From the NCBI RefSeq assembly GCF_001591805.1, contig NZ_BCVP01000009.1, positions 310,001-374,000 of the forward strand: a DNA stretch of 64,000 bases, given 5' to 3'. The DNA is from Neobacillus novalis NBRC 102450 (GTDB lineage Bacteria > Bacillota > Bacilli > Bacillales > Cytobacillaceae). Position 1 is the stretch's first letter; each line of letters starts with the position of its first letter. The notes beneath the pieces were generated by a model that had not been told where the DNA came from, ran no database searches, and was given only the letters and a program-made list of their open reading frames with translations. The translations under genes and the position numbers were made by a program. Shown one piece after another: positions 15,613 through 25,191 of the stretch.

Positions 15613-16905
15613 TTGACAAAGAATACAAACAGTCAAGATGAATCTGTACACAATCAAACAAAGATTTCACGAAGAGATATGCTTAAAACAGCGGGTGTGG
15701 GTGGTGTTGGAGTCATCCTTGGTGCAACAGGACTAGGTGGCTTGCTCACGATAAAAGAAGGGAAAGCGAGCAGCACAGATAAAAAGGAAATCATCCCGTT
15801 TTACGGTAATCACCAGGGAGGAATCATCACAAAAACACAAAACCATGTGTATTTCGTTTCCTTAGATGTAACCACTGCGAATAAAGAAGAATTGGTTAAG
15901 TTATTCAAGGATTGGACGACAGCAGCTGCTTTATTGTCAGAGGGGAAGCCAGTCGGAGATCTTTCAAGTAATGAATTTCTTCCGCCAAAGGATACTGGGG
16001 AAGCAGAAGGGTTATCAGCTTCAAATTTAACCATCACCTTTGGAGTCGGACCAAGTCTATTTGTGAGAGACAATCAGGACCGATTTGGATTAAAACAAAA
16101 GCAGCCCAAAGAATTAGTCGATCTCCCCAAATTCCCGCTGGATGCGTTGGAAGAGGCATGGACTGGCGGTGACCTTTGTATCCAAGCTTGTGCTGATGAT
16201 TTGCAGGTGGCCTTCCACGCTGTAAGGAACTTGATTCGGATTGCACGGGGTAAAGCGATATTACGCTGGGCACAGACGGGCTTTCAACGCACGAAGCAAG
16301 CTGACCCAGGCCAAGAAACACCGAGGAATTTATTTGGCTTTAAGGACGGGACGATCAATCCAGATGTAAAAAGCGAAAAGCAGTTGAATGAACATGTATG
16401 GGTTCAACCTGGAGATGGTCCGAATTGGCTCGTAAATGGCAGTTATCTCGTTGTCCGCCGCATTCAAATGTTTATAGAAGTGTGGGATCGGACTACATTA
16501 AAAGAGCAGGAGAAAACGTTTGGTCGCTTTCGTGACAGTGGAGCACCACTTGGACAAAAAGATGAATTTGAATCACTAAACTTGGCGCAGAAGAATGATC
16601 AGGGAGAATTTCACATACCGGTTGATTCACACACAAGGCTATCACATGGGGATGGGTCACAGCCAATCCTTCGCCGAGCGTACTCCTACTCAGATGGTAT
16701 GGATGCTAAGACAGGGAGCTTTGATGCAGGTCTGCTATTCTTATGTTTCCAGCGTCAACCAAGTAAACAATTCATACCTATACAAGAGCGTTTAGCAACA
16801 ATGGATAAATTGAACGAATATATTTCCCACCGTGGCAGTGCCATTTTTGCTTGTTTGCCTGGAGTCAAACAGGGCGGTTATCTAGGGGAGACAATTTTTA
16901 GCTAA
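15613..16905 (+). CDS. efeB: EfeB, Tat-exported Dyp-type heme peroxidase
   Basis: 430 residues from a TTG start placed directly after the efeO stop, with GGAGG eight bases upstream. The twin-arginine signal is ISRRDMLKTAGVGGVGV followed by a hydrophobic stretch. The Dyp peroxidase signature GFKDGTINP lies in the middle and the C-terminal half holds the heme pocket (RDSGAPLGQKDEFE, RRAYSYSDG). EfeB oxidises ferrous iron for uptake by EfeU and needs TatAC for export. It matches B. subtilis YwbN in length and role. Confidence 0.92.
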   Translation: MTKNTNSQDESVHNQTKISRRDMLKTAGVGGVGVILGATGLGGLLTIKEGKASSTDKKEIIPFYGNHQGGIITKTQNHVYFVSLDVTTANKEELVKLFKDWTTAAALLSEGKPVGDLSSNEFLPPKDTGEAEGLSASNLTITFGVGPSLFVRDNQDRFGLKQKQPKELVDLPKFPLDALEEAWTGGDLCIQACADDLQVAFHAVRNLIRIARGKAILRWAQTGFQRTKQADPGQETPRNLFGFKDGTINPDVKSEKQLNEHVWVQPGDGPNWLVNGSYLVVRRIQMFIEVWDRTTLKEQEKTFGRFRDSGAPLGQKDEFESLNLAQKNDQGEFHIPVDSHTRLSHGDGSQPILRRAYSYSDGMDAKTGSFDAGLLFLCFQRQPSKQFIPIQERLATMDKLNEYISHRGSAIFACLPGVKQGGYLGETIFS

Positions 16906-16932
16906 TGTTTTCCTTTGTAAGGAGAGAGAGTA

Positions 16933-18699
16933 ATGCAACGATTTACGACGATATGGAAAGCTACACTTTTATTCATCATCCTTTTTGTTTCTATTCAAAC
17001 GAGCCATCCAGTCGAAGCGGCCGGTAATCATGATGAGCTTTTTGTGCTGATTGGCGATAGCTTAATGAAAGCAAAGGACGGGGATCTTACGGCCGTTACG
17101 AAAAATATGGAACTGTTTGCAAATGAATGGGAAGCAATGAAGCGTGATGATAGTAAACAGGCAAAAAAGGTAGACCAAGAGCTAAAAAAGGTTCAAAGAT
17201 TACTAGCTGATAGTAAGGAAGAAACAATGCCGCTGTCAGAAAGCCTTTCATCTTTATCGAGTGCTGTTGTTCTGTATGATCAAGAACAGAATCCTAAGGA
17301 TAAGGTAAAAGGAAAAGAGCAAGTAAAACAGGTGCTGCCACTGATAAATAATCTTAAAGGCGCCATCCTGGATGAGAATCTAACTGGGATAACAGCAAAG
17401 TATCAAGCGCTGCTGAACCAGTGGACGGCTTCAGAAATAGCTGTACATGATGAGAGTATAGCCTCCTACGGGAACATTGAAAAATACATGGCCCTTATTC
17501 GAATTGCCATCACACAGGAACCTGCCGATTGGAAAAAGGCACAAACGAATATTGACCAATTGACAAGCGAGGTGGAAAACTACTTAGCTGGAAATGGCTC
17601 GAAACAGTTTGAGGGAAATTATACGCTTTCAGATTTCTCCACGTTATTATCGAAAGCGGAAAAACAGATTGCACAAAATGATTACAAAGATGCAAGCGCT
17701 AATTTAAATGAAACCCTGACCATTTGGCCGATGGTGGAGGGTGACGTTCAGACAAGGGATGGTAATTTATACAGTGATATAGAAACGAAAATTCCTACTG
17801 CGATTAGTATCCTTAATTCAAAAGTGGTGAATGGTGAAAAGGCCTCCAAAATCGTGAGTGAATTAAATACACGGTTAGCTCCATTAATGAGCAAAACGAA
17901 TTATTCTATTTGGGATGCTGCCCTGATTTTGTTACGTGAAGGTTTAGAGGCTTTATTAATTGTGGCAACATTATTGGCCTTTTTGAAAAAGATGGGTCAA
18001 TCCTCCAAACAAAAGTGGGTCTGGTCCGGTGTTGCCGCGGGTATTTTCGCTAGTGCGATTCTGGCGATTATCATCAACATTGTTTTTTCACAAATTATTG
18101 CCGCTTCAAGCCGGGAATATATTGAGGGGCTAACCGGTGTTGTCGCAGTTGTGATGATGTTGACGATCGGGGCTTGGCTACATAATAAGTCGAGTATCGG
18201 TCAGTGGAATAAATATATTAATCAGCAAATGCAGCAAGCCATTGCAAAAGGAAGCCTTATTTCGTTTACATTTATTAGTTTTCTTTCGGTCTTTCGCGAA
18301 GGGGCAGAGACGATTATTTTCTATGCTGGGATTACCCCTTATATTGACTTGGCGCAGCTTGTCACAGGAGTGATTCTAGCGGTAGTCATTTTAGCCATCG
18401 TTGGCTTTGCTATTATTAATTACAGTGTAAAAATTCCAATTCGCTTATTTTTTAAAGCGGCAACGATTCTTATTTATTTCTTGGCATTTAAAATTCTTGG
18501 CATCAGCATTCATGCCTTGCAGATTTCCAAGGTAGTTTCGACGACAACGGTAGAAAGATTGCCATTTATTGATTGGTTAGGACTGTACCCGACTTGGGAA
18601 ACAACAATAACACAAATCCTCTTATTGGCCGTGATTATGTTCATGACCTTCTTGGTTAAAAAAAATGATAGTAAATCAATCATTACGACAAATGTTTAA
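16933..18699 (+). CDS. efeU: EfeU, FTR1-family iron permease with N-terminal extracytoplasmic domain
   Basis: 588 residues. A signal segment precedes a ~300-residue extracytoplasmic region rich in Lys, Asp and Glu. The C-terminal half is an FTR1 permease with about seven helices and the two iron-binding REXXE motifs LLREGLEALLIV and FREGAETIIFY. It should import iron handled by EfeB. It follows efeB by 27 bp with AAGGAGAG and is the last gene of the operon before a terminator. The gene order O-B-U differs from the U-O-B order of B. subtilis. Confidence 0.92.
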   Translation: MQRFTTIWKATLLFIILFVSIQTSHPVEAAGNHDELFVLIGDSLMKAKDGDLTAVTKNMELFANEWEAMKRDDSKQAKKVDQELKKVQRLLADSKEETMPLSESLSSLSSAVVLYDQEQNPKDKVKGKEQVKQVLPLINNLKGAILDENLTGITAKYQALLNQWTASEIAVHDESIASYGNIEKYMALIRIAITQEPADWKKAQTNIDQLTSEVENYLAGNGSKQFEGNYTLSDFSTLLSKAEKQIAQNDYKDASANLNETLTIWPMVEGDVQTRDGNLYSDIETKIPTAISILNSKVVNGEKASKIVSELNTRLAPLMSKTNYSIWDAALILLREGLEALLIVATLLAFLKKMGQSSKQKWVWSGVAAGIFASAILAIIINIVFSQIIAASSREYIEGLTGVVAVVMMLTIGAWLHNKSSIGQWNKYINQQMQQAIAKGSLISFTFISFLSVFREGAETIIFYAGITPYIDLAQLVTGVILAVVILAIVGFAIINYSVKIPIRLFFKAATILIYFLAFKILGISIHALQISKVVSTTTVERLPFIDWLGLYPTWETTITQILLLAVIMFMTFLVKKNDSKSIITTNV

Positions 18700-18734
18700 A
18701 AAATGATGGTAAATAACCCATTAATATAATGTTT

Positions 18735-18762
18735 AAAAAGGGCATATAAATTGCCCTTTTTT
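18735..18762 (+). terminator. Terminator of the efe operon
   Basis: Stem AAAAGGGCA/TGCCCTTTT followed by T residues. Confidence 0.85.
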
Positions 18763-18839
18763 GCATGGAAGAAAAAATTCCCTACTATTCAGTGTACTTG
18801 TCTCATAAGTTTATAAAAGTGAGATAGGAAAGAGGGAAT

Positions 18840-20180
18840 TTGAAAGTGGCTATTTATTACAGAGGGCTATTTTTCTTAGCGGCATCTGCTTTTTTAGGAG
18901 AAGGCATTGAAGTCTTGGTGAATATGATTCTTGCCCGTGAGTTGGGATCACACGGGTTAGGGTTGTATATGTCGATTCTGCCTACCATATTTTTGATTGT
19001 CCTGCTATCGAGCTTTGAGCTGCAGGTGTCAATTTCTAAATTCGTTGCCGAACGGGAGGAACGGTTCCATCGAAATATTCTTTATCACGCGCTTACGATT
19101 ACCATTATCTTTACCAGTATTCTCTTTTTAGTGACGGCGGCGATTCTGCCGTTTATTCCGGTATTTAATACCTATCACCCCTATGTCAGATGGCTTGTGA
19201 TGATTCTCATCCCCGTCATTTCGTTCACCTCTGTTGCCAGAGGCTATTTCATGGGCAAGCAGCAAATGGGAAAAATCGCAGTCTCCAACTTTCTAAGGAA
19301 AATCATTCAACTCGGAGGTCTGTTTGTTTTGTTTCGCTTCTTTGCTTTCGATCCAGAAGCAGCACTGCTGGTCGCTATTGGCACACTGATTGGCAGTGAA
19401 ATTATTGTGTTTCTTTATTTAATTTACCTGTTTATTGCACAATTTCAACAGCTTAAACGGCAGCCTTTTTCCAATTTAAACAGGAAAGTGGTTCGGAAAA
19501 ATTTAATGGCAGTTTCGATTCCAACAACAGGCTTGCGTTTATTTTCAGCCTTCACGGGTGCGATTCAGCCCTTTATCATTAAGGCGGCATTGGTACGCTC
19601 AGGCATGACCGATATATTGGCTACAGAGCAATTTGGGATGCTGATGGGGGTGGCCATGTCCATTGGATTCTTCCCGGCGTTTATTGCCCATTCGTTATTG
19701 ATTGTCCTCATACCGGCCGTTTCGAAGACTCATTCTCAAAAGGATTACCCAACCTTGCAAAAAATGCTTCAACAGGTTATGAAACTCACGTTAGTATACG
19801 GAGTCGCAGCTGTGACCCTTTTCTATTTTTTTGCTCCAGAATTAACGTCCTTGTTCTTTAAATCGGCAACATCTGCTGTGTTTCTACAATTGCTATGGCC
19901 GTTTTTCTTATTTCATTTCTTTATCATGCCGTTGCAAGCCTTCATGATTGGTCTCGACATGATAAAAGAGGCGTTTATTCATATCGTTTGGTCGACTGTC
20001 ATTTCCTTTGCACTTATTCTCTGGCTTGGTTCATCATTGGACTGGAGAATGGATGGGGTTATTATTGGGATGAATACAGGGTCTGTTTTATTAGCGCTAA
20101 TGCATTATTTAACGATTTGTAAGAAGATTGGTGTTTCGATATTTATGAAAGGATTGGTTCAAAAGGCAGCGAATCGATAA
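18840..20180 (+). CDS. MOP-superfamily flippase (SpoVB/polysaccharide biosynthesis type)
   Basis: 446 residues with about 12-14 membrane helices. The N-terminal AASAFLGEGIEVLVNMILAR and GLGLYMSILPTIFLIVLLSS pattern is typical of SpoVB/RfbX lipid-linked sugar flippases. TTG 18840 and GTG 18846 are both possible starts behind AAAGAGGG. SpoVB-type proteins move lipid-linked precursors for cell wall, cortex or capsule; the substrate cannot be told. No glycosyltransferases are adjacent, which argues for a cell-wall or sporulation role rather than a capsule cluster. Confidence 0.8.
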   Translation: MKVAIYYRGLFFLAASAFLGEGIEVLVNMILARELGSHGLGLYMSILPTIFLIVLLSSFELQVSISKFVAEREERFHRNILYHALTITIIFTSILFLVTAAILPFIPVFNTYHPYVRWLVMILIPVISFTSVARGYFMGKQQMGKIAVSNFLRKIIQLGGLFVLFRFFAFDPEAALLVAIGTLIGSEIIVFLYLIYLFIAQFQQLKRQPFSNLNRKVVRKNLMAVSIPTTGLRLFSAFTGAIQPFIIKAALVRSGMTDILATEQFGMLMGVAMSIGFFPAFIAHSLLIVLIPAVSKTHSQKDYPTLQKMLQQVMKLTLVYGVAAVTLFYFFAPELTSLFFKSATSAVFLQLLWPFFLFHFFIMPLQAFMIGLDMIKEAFIHIVWSTVISFALILWLGSSLDWRMDGVIIGMNTGSVLLALMHYLTICKKIGVSIFMKGLVQKAANR

Positions 20181-20264
20181 AAATTTCTCCTATTCATGTG
20201 TAGGGGTAAGCAAGGTCCTTTCCGTCTAATAAAATGAACAACATTTTACAGAAGGAAAGGTAGG

Positions 20265-20789
20265 ATGAAAATGCTGGAAGGATTTTCACAATCTTTTGAA
20301 GAATTAGTAAAGGGACATGGAAAAGCCATTTTTAACTATATTTTTTCGTTAGTAAAACATAAAGAACTTGCCGAGGATCTTTATCAGGAGGTTTTACTTT
20401 CTGCCTATTTGGCCTACCCCTCGATTAAGGAGAAAAGTAAATACAAAAGCTGGCTTTTTACCATCGCAATTAATAAGTGCCGTGATTATTGGCGGAAAGA
20501 AAATAAGTCAAAGCATTTTTGGAGGGAAGAAGTATATTCCTATTCCGTTACATTCGAACCTGCGTTTATTCCGGAAGAGGAAGTCTTACATAAATTTTCA
20601 GCGGAACAAATGGCTGAAAAGATCAACCTATTGCCCGAAATTTATCGCAATCCTATTTATCTTTATTACTATCAAGATTTAACTTTAGTAGAGATAGCCA
20701 GGAAAAGCAATCTGCCCATGTCGACTGTAAAGACAAGAATGAAGAGGGCGAAGGACCGGCTGCGGCCGAAAATGCTGTCACTTGCTTAA
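20265..20789 (+). CDS. ECF-family RNA polymerase sigma factor
   Basis: 174 residues. Region 2 reads AEDLYQEVLLSAYLAYPSIK with YKSWLFTIAINKCRDYWRKE. Region 4 reads LLPEIYRNPIYLYYYQDLTL followed by a helix-turn-helix STVKTRMKRAKDRLRPKM. No anti-sigma gene is adjacent; the next gene, 39 bp downstream, is phenylalanine hydroxylase. A CGTC motif at 20223-20226 upstream could be an ECF-type -10 box for autoregulation, but the -35 is poor. An ATG at 20265 or 20271 could be used. Confidence 0.88.
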   Translation: MKMLEGFSQSFEELVKGHGKAIFNYIFSLVKHKELAEDLYQEVLLSAYLAYPSIKEKSKYKSWLFTIAINKCRDYWRKENKSKHFWREEVYSYSVTFEPAFIPEEEVLHKFSAEQMAEKINLLPEIYRNPIYLYYYQDLTLVEIARKSNLPMSTVKTRMKRAKDRLRPKMLSLA

Positions 20790-20828
20790 TGGTTTCCAAA
20801 ATATTCTTTGCAAAGGGGAAGGTTTACG

Positions 20829-22568
20829 ATGATTGACAAGGATACAAAAAAGATTCCTGTGCAACTAAAGCAATTTATTTCTAAACAATATTATGATAGC
20901 TATTCTCCGATTGATCATGCGGTTTGGCGATTTGTAATGAAGCAAAATCATTATTTTTTAAAGGGGATTGCTCATCCCTATTATGTAAATGGGTTAAAGG
21001 ATTCGGGCATCAAAACGGAATCAATCCCAAAGGTAGATGACATGAATACGAGTCTGGCAAAAGTGGGCTGGGGGGCTGTGACAATCGATGGATTAATTCC
21101 CGGCTCCGCTTTTTATGGCTTTTTGGCAAATGGCATTTTACCGATTGCGACAGAAATACGAAAGATAGAAAACATTGCCTATACACCGGCACCGGATATG
21201 ATTCATGAAGCAGCCGGTCACGCTCCGATTTTATTAGATGAATCCTACCGTGCGTTTGTACAAAAAATTGGTGAAATGGGTTCCAAAGCTATTTCTAGTA
21301 AAGAAAAGCTAGGGGTATTTAAAGCGGTTCGCCATTTAACGATAGTCGCTGAGGATCCTCATTCTACCGAAGAGCAGGTGAAAGAGGCAGAACGTCTGGT
21401 AGCCGTGGCACGCGCAAAGGTAAAAGGTTTATCTGAAGCTGATCAAGTATCACGGCTGTTTTGGTGGACAGTGGAATACGGCTTAATTGGCGAGCTCAGC
21501 GATCCGAAAATTTACGGGGCGGGTTTACTTTCATCGGTAGGCGAGAGCCAAAGCTGTTTAGCGGACGATGTCCGAAAAATTCCATTTACCGTAGAAGAGT
21601 GCGTGAGGACCCCATATGATGTCACCAAACCACAGCCGCAATTATTTGTTTGTAAAACCTTTGATGAGCTAGTTTCGGCTATTGATCAATTTGCCGCCAC
21701 GATGGCATTTCGCAAAGGTGGAACAGAAAGTCTGGAGAAAGCACTGCAGTCCGATAGTGTCGCTACGATTTCTTTTTCTTCTGGCTTGCAGGTAACTGGC
21801 ACGGTAGCGACAATTTTGAAGGATGATGACGGGGAAGCTGTTTATTTGCGGACAAAAGGACCGACCGCATTATCTTTCGAGAATAAGCAATTGACGGGGC
21901 ATGGCATCGAAACCCATCGTAAAGGCTTTGGAACACCGATTGGCCGTTTAGAGGCTGGTATTGCACTTGAAGATTGCACGGAGGATCAATTAAGAGATTT
22001 AGGAATTAGCAAAGGAAAGGCAGCATTGCTTCATTTTGAAAGCGGTGTCATGGTTGAGGGCACAGTCACTAGCATTTTGTCCTCAGCAGCGAAGCCAATC
22101 TTAATTTCATTTAAGGATTGTACAGTGACCTATAAGGATCAAGTGCTTTTTGAACCTGATTGGGGGACGTTTGATATGGCTGTTGGTGCCGGCATTCCAT
22201 CTGTATTCGCAGGCGCGGCAGATCCTGACGCATATTATCAGTTCGAGCCTGCTGAAGAAATTGAAGAAAGTGCGGTTCAACGAAGTTGGAATGAATTAGA
22301 GAAGTTGTATGAAGAAGTACGCAACATACGTGAGGGATCGAATTGGAATGAACAAAGTTTATCCCAGGTTGATAGAACTTTCGCCGTCCTCGAGGACAAA
22401 TATCAACGCGAATGGCTATTGCGGCTGGAACTGCTAGAAATTTATCAAAAGCATAATCCAAGTCATCCTTCTATTACTCAGTTAGTAGAAAAGCTCGAGA
22501 ACATGGACTGGGACCCTTCAGTCCAACAAATGATTCAGCGCGGATTAACCTTATTTTATTACAGCTAA
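20829..22568 (+). CDS. Aromatic amino acid (phenylalanine 4-) hydroxylase, long form
   Basis: 579 residues. The biopterin-dependent hydroxylase core covers roughly residues 20-330 and holds the iron ligands in DMIHEAAGHAP (H-x4-H) plus a Glu in VEYGLIGE. It should convert phenylalanine to tyrosine using tetrahydropterin and oxygen. About 250 extra residues follow, with acidic and coiled-coil-like segments (EEIEESAVQRSWNELEKLYE), longer than the ~260-residue proteobacterial enzyme; similar long forms occur in the B. cereus group. ATG 20829 with GGGGAAGG is preferred to 20808. It may be co-transcribed with the ECF sigma gene. Confidence 0.87.
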   Translation: MIDKDTKKIPVQLKQFISKQYYDSYSPIDHAVWRFVMKQNHYFLKGIAHPYYVNGLKDSGIKTESIPKVDDMNTSLAKVGWGAVTIDGLIPGSAFYGFLANGILPIATEIRKIENIAYTPAPDMIHEAAGHAPILLDESYRAFVQKIGEMGSKAISSKEKLGVFKAVRHLTIVAEDPHSTEEQVKEAERLVAVARAKVKGLSEADQVSRLFWWTVEYGLIGELSDPKIYGAGLLSSVGESQSCLADDVRKIPFTVEECVRTPYDVTKPQPQLFVCKTFDELVSAIDQFAATMAFRKGGTESLEKALQSDSVATISFSSGLQVTGTVATILKDDDGEAVYLRTKGPTALSFENKQLTGHGIETHRKGFGTPIGRLEAGIALEDCTEDQLRDLGISKGKAALLHFESGVMVEGTVTSILSSAAKPILISFKDCTVTYKDQVLFEPDWGTFDMAVGAGIPSVFAGAADPDAYYQFEPAEEIEESAVQRSWNELEKLYEEVRNIREGSNWNEQSLSQVDRTFAVLEDKYQREWLLRLELLEIYQKHNPSHPSITQLVEKLENMDWDPSVQQMIQRGLTLFYYS

Positions 22569-22646
22569 AAATAAAGGAGCTTGGGGAATTTTCAAGACGT
22601 TCTTTTTTGAATCACATAATGTAAAAAAACGTATCAATTAACACAA

Positions 22647-22692
22647 GAAAAAGCATGATCATTCACTTATGGAATGATACATGCTTTTTCCA
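22647..22692 (+). terminator. Long terminator hairpin after the hydroxylase
   Basis: GAAAAAGCATG...CATGCTTTTTC with an inner ATCATTC/GAATGAT stem. It ends 31 bp before the next ATG. Confidence 0.8.
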
Positions 22693-22723
22693 TTTGCTAT
22701 ATTATCAAAGGGAGAGAATAATT

Positions 22724-23752
22724 ATGTTTGAAATCAGTGATGAAACATTACGATTAATTAAAAAGACCTCTAAAGGAAAAAAACATTTAAAGTTAACTGT
22801 TGGCTATTTAACAGGCAATCATTCTGTAATCAAAATTTATAATGAAAACAGCGAACTTGATTCATCAAAAAAATATCATTATGAAATTGGCTCTATTACA
22901 AAGACCTTTACTCTATCTTTGCTATCAAAATATGTATTTGAAAACAAGTTGTCAATTAACGATCCAATACAAAAATATATTGAAGAACTTAGGGAAGACG
23001 AGTATTACCCTACATTGCTCCGCCTTGCTACTCACTCTTCTGGATATTCAGCAAGACTGCCATTAAATAAACGGGAATATTTCAACCTAATTTTAGGTTT
23101 GATAAGAGGCGGTGGTGATTTGAGTAAGAAAAATCCGTTAAATATGGATTTAAACAAAATGAAAATACTTATGGAAAAAAATAAATTAAAAGATGTGGAT
23201 TATTCATGGAAATATTCAAATTTTGGTATAGCACTTATTGGGTATGGGTTGGGAATTGTATCAGACAGGGGATATTGGGACACGATGAATGACTTTCTGC
23301 AAAATGAATTGGAATTAAAAGATACTTATTTAGGAACATCAACTAATAACTTACATGGTTATGACAGAAAAAATAATGATTGCGGAAACTGGAAATGGAA
23401 CAAAGAAAATCTTATATCACCTGCGGGTGCAATAAGTTCAACTGCTGATGATTTACTTAAATATGCAAAAAAAAATATTTACGAAGATAAACCATATTTG
23501 TCTCTTTGTCATAAAAAACATGGAAATGGAAAAAAGAAGTATGATATGGGTCTTGGATGGTTGCTTTTAAAGAAAAACAATAATGTTATTTTGCATAGCG
23601 GTGGTACAGGATGCTTTAGTTCATTTTTAGGAATTGATAAAGAAAAAAAAGTCGCCTCCGTAGTTTTGGCTAATTATAGATTAGGTATGAATGACGATGA
23701 AAATATAGGATTTTCTTTATTAGAAAGTCTACAGAAATCAAAAGATGAATAA
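22724..23752 (+). CDS. Serine beta-lactamase-like (class C/PBP-type) hydrolase
   Basis: 342 residues. It carries the S-x-x-K motif SITKTFT, the Y-S-N motif KYSNFGIALIG and a third motif HSGGTGCF, the usual set for beta-lactamase-related serine hydrolases and D-peptidases. No signal peptide is evident from ATG 22724, which has GGGAGAG upstream; an earlier ATG at 22655 lies in the terminator. The gene is clearly more AT-rich than its neighbours, which suggests later acquisition. The substrate is unknown. Confidence 0.85.
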   Translation: MFEISDETLRLIKKTSKGKKHLKLTVGYLTGNHSVIKIYNENSELDSSKKYHYEIGSITKTFTLSLLSKYVFENKLSINDPIQKYIEELREDEYYPTLLRLATHSSGYSARLPLNKREYFNLILGLIRGGGDLSKKNPLNMDLNKMKILMEKNKLKDVDYSWKYSNFGIALIGYGLGIVSDRGYWDTMNDFLQNELELKDTYLGTSTNNLHGYDRKNNDCGNWKWNKENLISPAGAISSTADDLLKYAKKNIYEDKPYLSLCHKKHGNGKKKYDMGLGWLLLKKNNNVILHSGGTGCFSSFLGIDKEKKVASVVLANYRLGMNDDENIGFSLLESLQKSKDE

Positions 23753-23785
23753 GGTATAGAACCAATGCGATTCTATACCCTATAT
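23753..23785 (+). terminator. Hairpin after the serine hydrolase gene
   Basis: Stem GGTATAGAA/TTCTATACC starts right after the stop codon; the T-run after it is weak. Confidence 0.55.
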
Positions 23786-23855
23786 GTGTTGCTAATTCAA
23801 TTTTTGTGATTCTAAAGGGAATGTCTTAAGAAATATTCAAGCTCCTATTTATTAA

Positions 23856-24503
23856 TTAATCTCTGCTATTTAGAATCCCTAAAATACGCAGGATGCTGAT
23901 GAATAGATTAATAAAATCTAAATATAAGTTTAATGCCATTAATGGCACATCTTCTGCTCTAACTCCATAGTGTTTCATTCGGCTAAAATCGAAAAGAACA
24001 TAGCCGCTAAAAACTAATACACCGATAAAGGAGTAAGCAAGCATGGCTGTGGAACCTAGTGGAGAGAACATGTTGAAAATCGAAATTGCCACTAAGGCAA
24101 GCAGTGCTGCAAGCAGGAATCCACCTAAAAACGAGAAGTTATGTTTTGATTTTGTTGCGTAAATGGCAATACCCGTAAAGACAACCGTCGTACTGGCAAA
24201 GGCCATGACCACTATGTTGGCACCTGCAGTAGCTAAGTAATAAGAAACAAGGGGATACAAGGTAATCCCAGAGATAAACGTGAAAATGTAAAGGAATGTA
24301 TAGGACATTGCTTTTTTACGTCTAAAGAAAAAAGCAGTTAGCAGCATGACAAATTCTAGGATAGCTAATGGTATAAATAAAGCTGGTGGAACAAATACAC
24401 CTGCCATTGTGCCTAAGAAGGCAATCGCTAGGGAAAGAGCAAACGTCCGTAAAACAGAAGGTAAAAATTGAGTCGATGTTGTTTGTGTATACAATTTATT
24501 CAC
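23856..24503 (-). CDS. yetJ: Bax inhibitor-1 family membrane protein (YetJ-like)
   Basis: 215 residues with seven predicted membrane helices, including FALSLAIAFLGTMAGVFVPP and a C-terminal YLDFINLFISILRILGIL. The last region has the acidic residues that form the pH-sensitive di-Asp gate in B. subtilis YetJ (FDFSRM and LYLDFIN are visible). Family members act as pH-dependent calcium leak channels. A structured repeat lies just upstream and could hold part of its promoter. It stands alone. Confidence 0.88.
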   Translation of the reverse strand: MNKLYTQTTSTQFLPSVLRTFALSLAIAFLGTMAGVFVPPALFIPLAILEFVMLLTAFFFRRKKAMSYTFLYIFTFISGITLYPLVSYYLATAGANIVVMAFASTTVVFTGIAIYATKSKHNFSFLGGFLLAALLALVAISIFNMFSPLGSTAMLAYSFIGVLVFSGYVLFDFSRMKHYGVRAEDVPLMALNLYLDFINLFISILRILGILNSRD

Positions 24504-24521
24504 CTCAAAAAATATTTCTTA

Positions 24522-24643
24522 TTGTCTAGCTACAGCGCCTAGCCCCTCGAGTCGCTTCGGTCCTGCCAATGAAGTCAAAGAACGACTTCACCGTCAGGCC
24601 CTCCAGCGCTTGTCGGGGCTGACCAAGGCGCTTTCGCTTTTCT
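24522..24643. repeat. Structured intergenic repeat element (~120 bp)
   Basis: The element runs from TTGTCTAGCTACAGCGCC to GGCGCTTTCGCTTTTCTT. Nested inverted repeats are AGCGCC/GGCGCT and AGCCCC/GGGGCT at the ends, plus a central TGAAGTC/GACTTCA hairpin. It is markedly GC-richer than its surroundings. From memory this resembles a high-copy repeat in Bacillaceae genomes; that is recollection, not a search. Only one copy was seen in this window. Confidence 0.7.
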
Positions 24644-24667
24644 TATTTAAGTTATACGATAAAATGG

Positions 24668-25057
24668 TCAAGATGTTTCATTTTTTCTTAAAATATCTCT
24701 ATCTTCTTTTAATAAATCACGAATTTCGGCTAAAAGTTCTTCACTTCGATCCACTTTCGCAGCGACCGGAGCTGGTTCCTCTTTCTTTTTAAAACGATTA
24801 AGAAATTTTATAAAAAGAAAAATGGAGAAAGAAATAATTAAGAAATCAACAACCGTTTGAATAAATTGGCCATATTTTAATTTTCCATAGGCTAGATCAC
24901 TAAAATCTACGACCCCGATAATCATTCCAACTAACGGCATAATAACATCGGCGACAAGGGAAGAAACGATTTTGCCAAACGCTCCACCGATGATGACCCC
25001 GACCGCTAAATCGATGACATTGCCTTTCATGGCAAACTGTTTAAATTCATTCCACAT
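24668..25057 (-). CDS. mscL: Large-conductance mechanosensitive channel MscL
   Basis: 129 residues beginning [20 protein letters not shown], with the canonical first helix [20 protein letters not shown], a short loop and second helix [17 protein letters not shown]. The C-terminal cytoplasmic helix is charged ([16 protein letters not shown]). The start at 25057 is used because GGAGGAACCC precedes it; a longer frame upstream is not MscL-like. It releases solutes on hypo-osmotic shock. Confidence 0.95.
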   Translation of the reverse strand: MWNEFKQFAMKGNVIDLAVGVIIGGAFGKIVSSLVADVIMPLVGMIIGVVDFSDLAYGKLKYGQFIQTVVDFLIISFSIFLFIKFLNRFKKKEEPAPVAAKVDRSEELLAEIRDLLKEDRDILRKNETS

Positions 25058-25149
25058 GAAGGGTTCCTCCAGAATTGTTCTTATTTTTTTAAAAGTATAT
25101 TGTAGCCTTAACCTAGATAAAAATACAAGCGCTATGTTTTTCCAACAAT

Positions 25150-25180
25150 AGAAAAAAGAGCAGAATTCCTGCTCTTTTAT
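25150..25180 (-). terminator. Terminator of ampS
   Basis: Stem AAAAGAGCAG/CTGCTCTTTT followed by T residues on the minus strand. Confidence 0.85.
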
Positions 25181-25191
25181 TAGGCTGTAAA

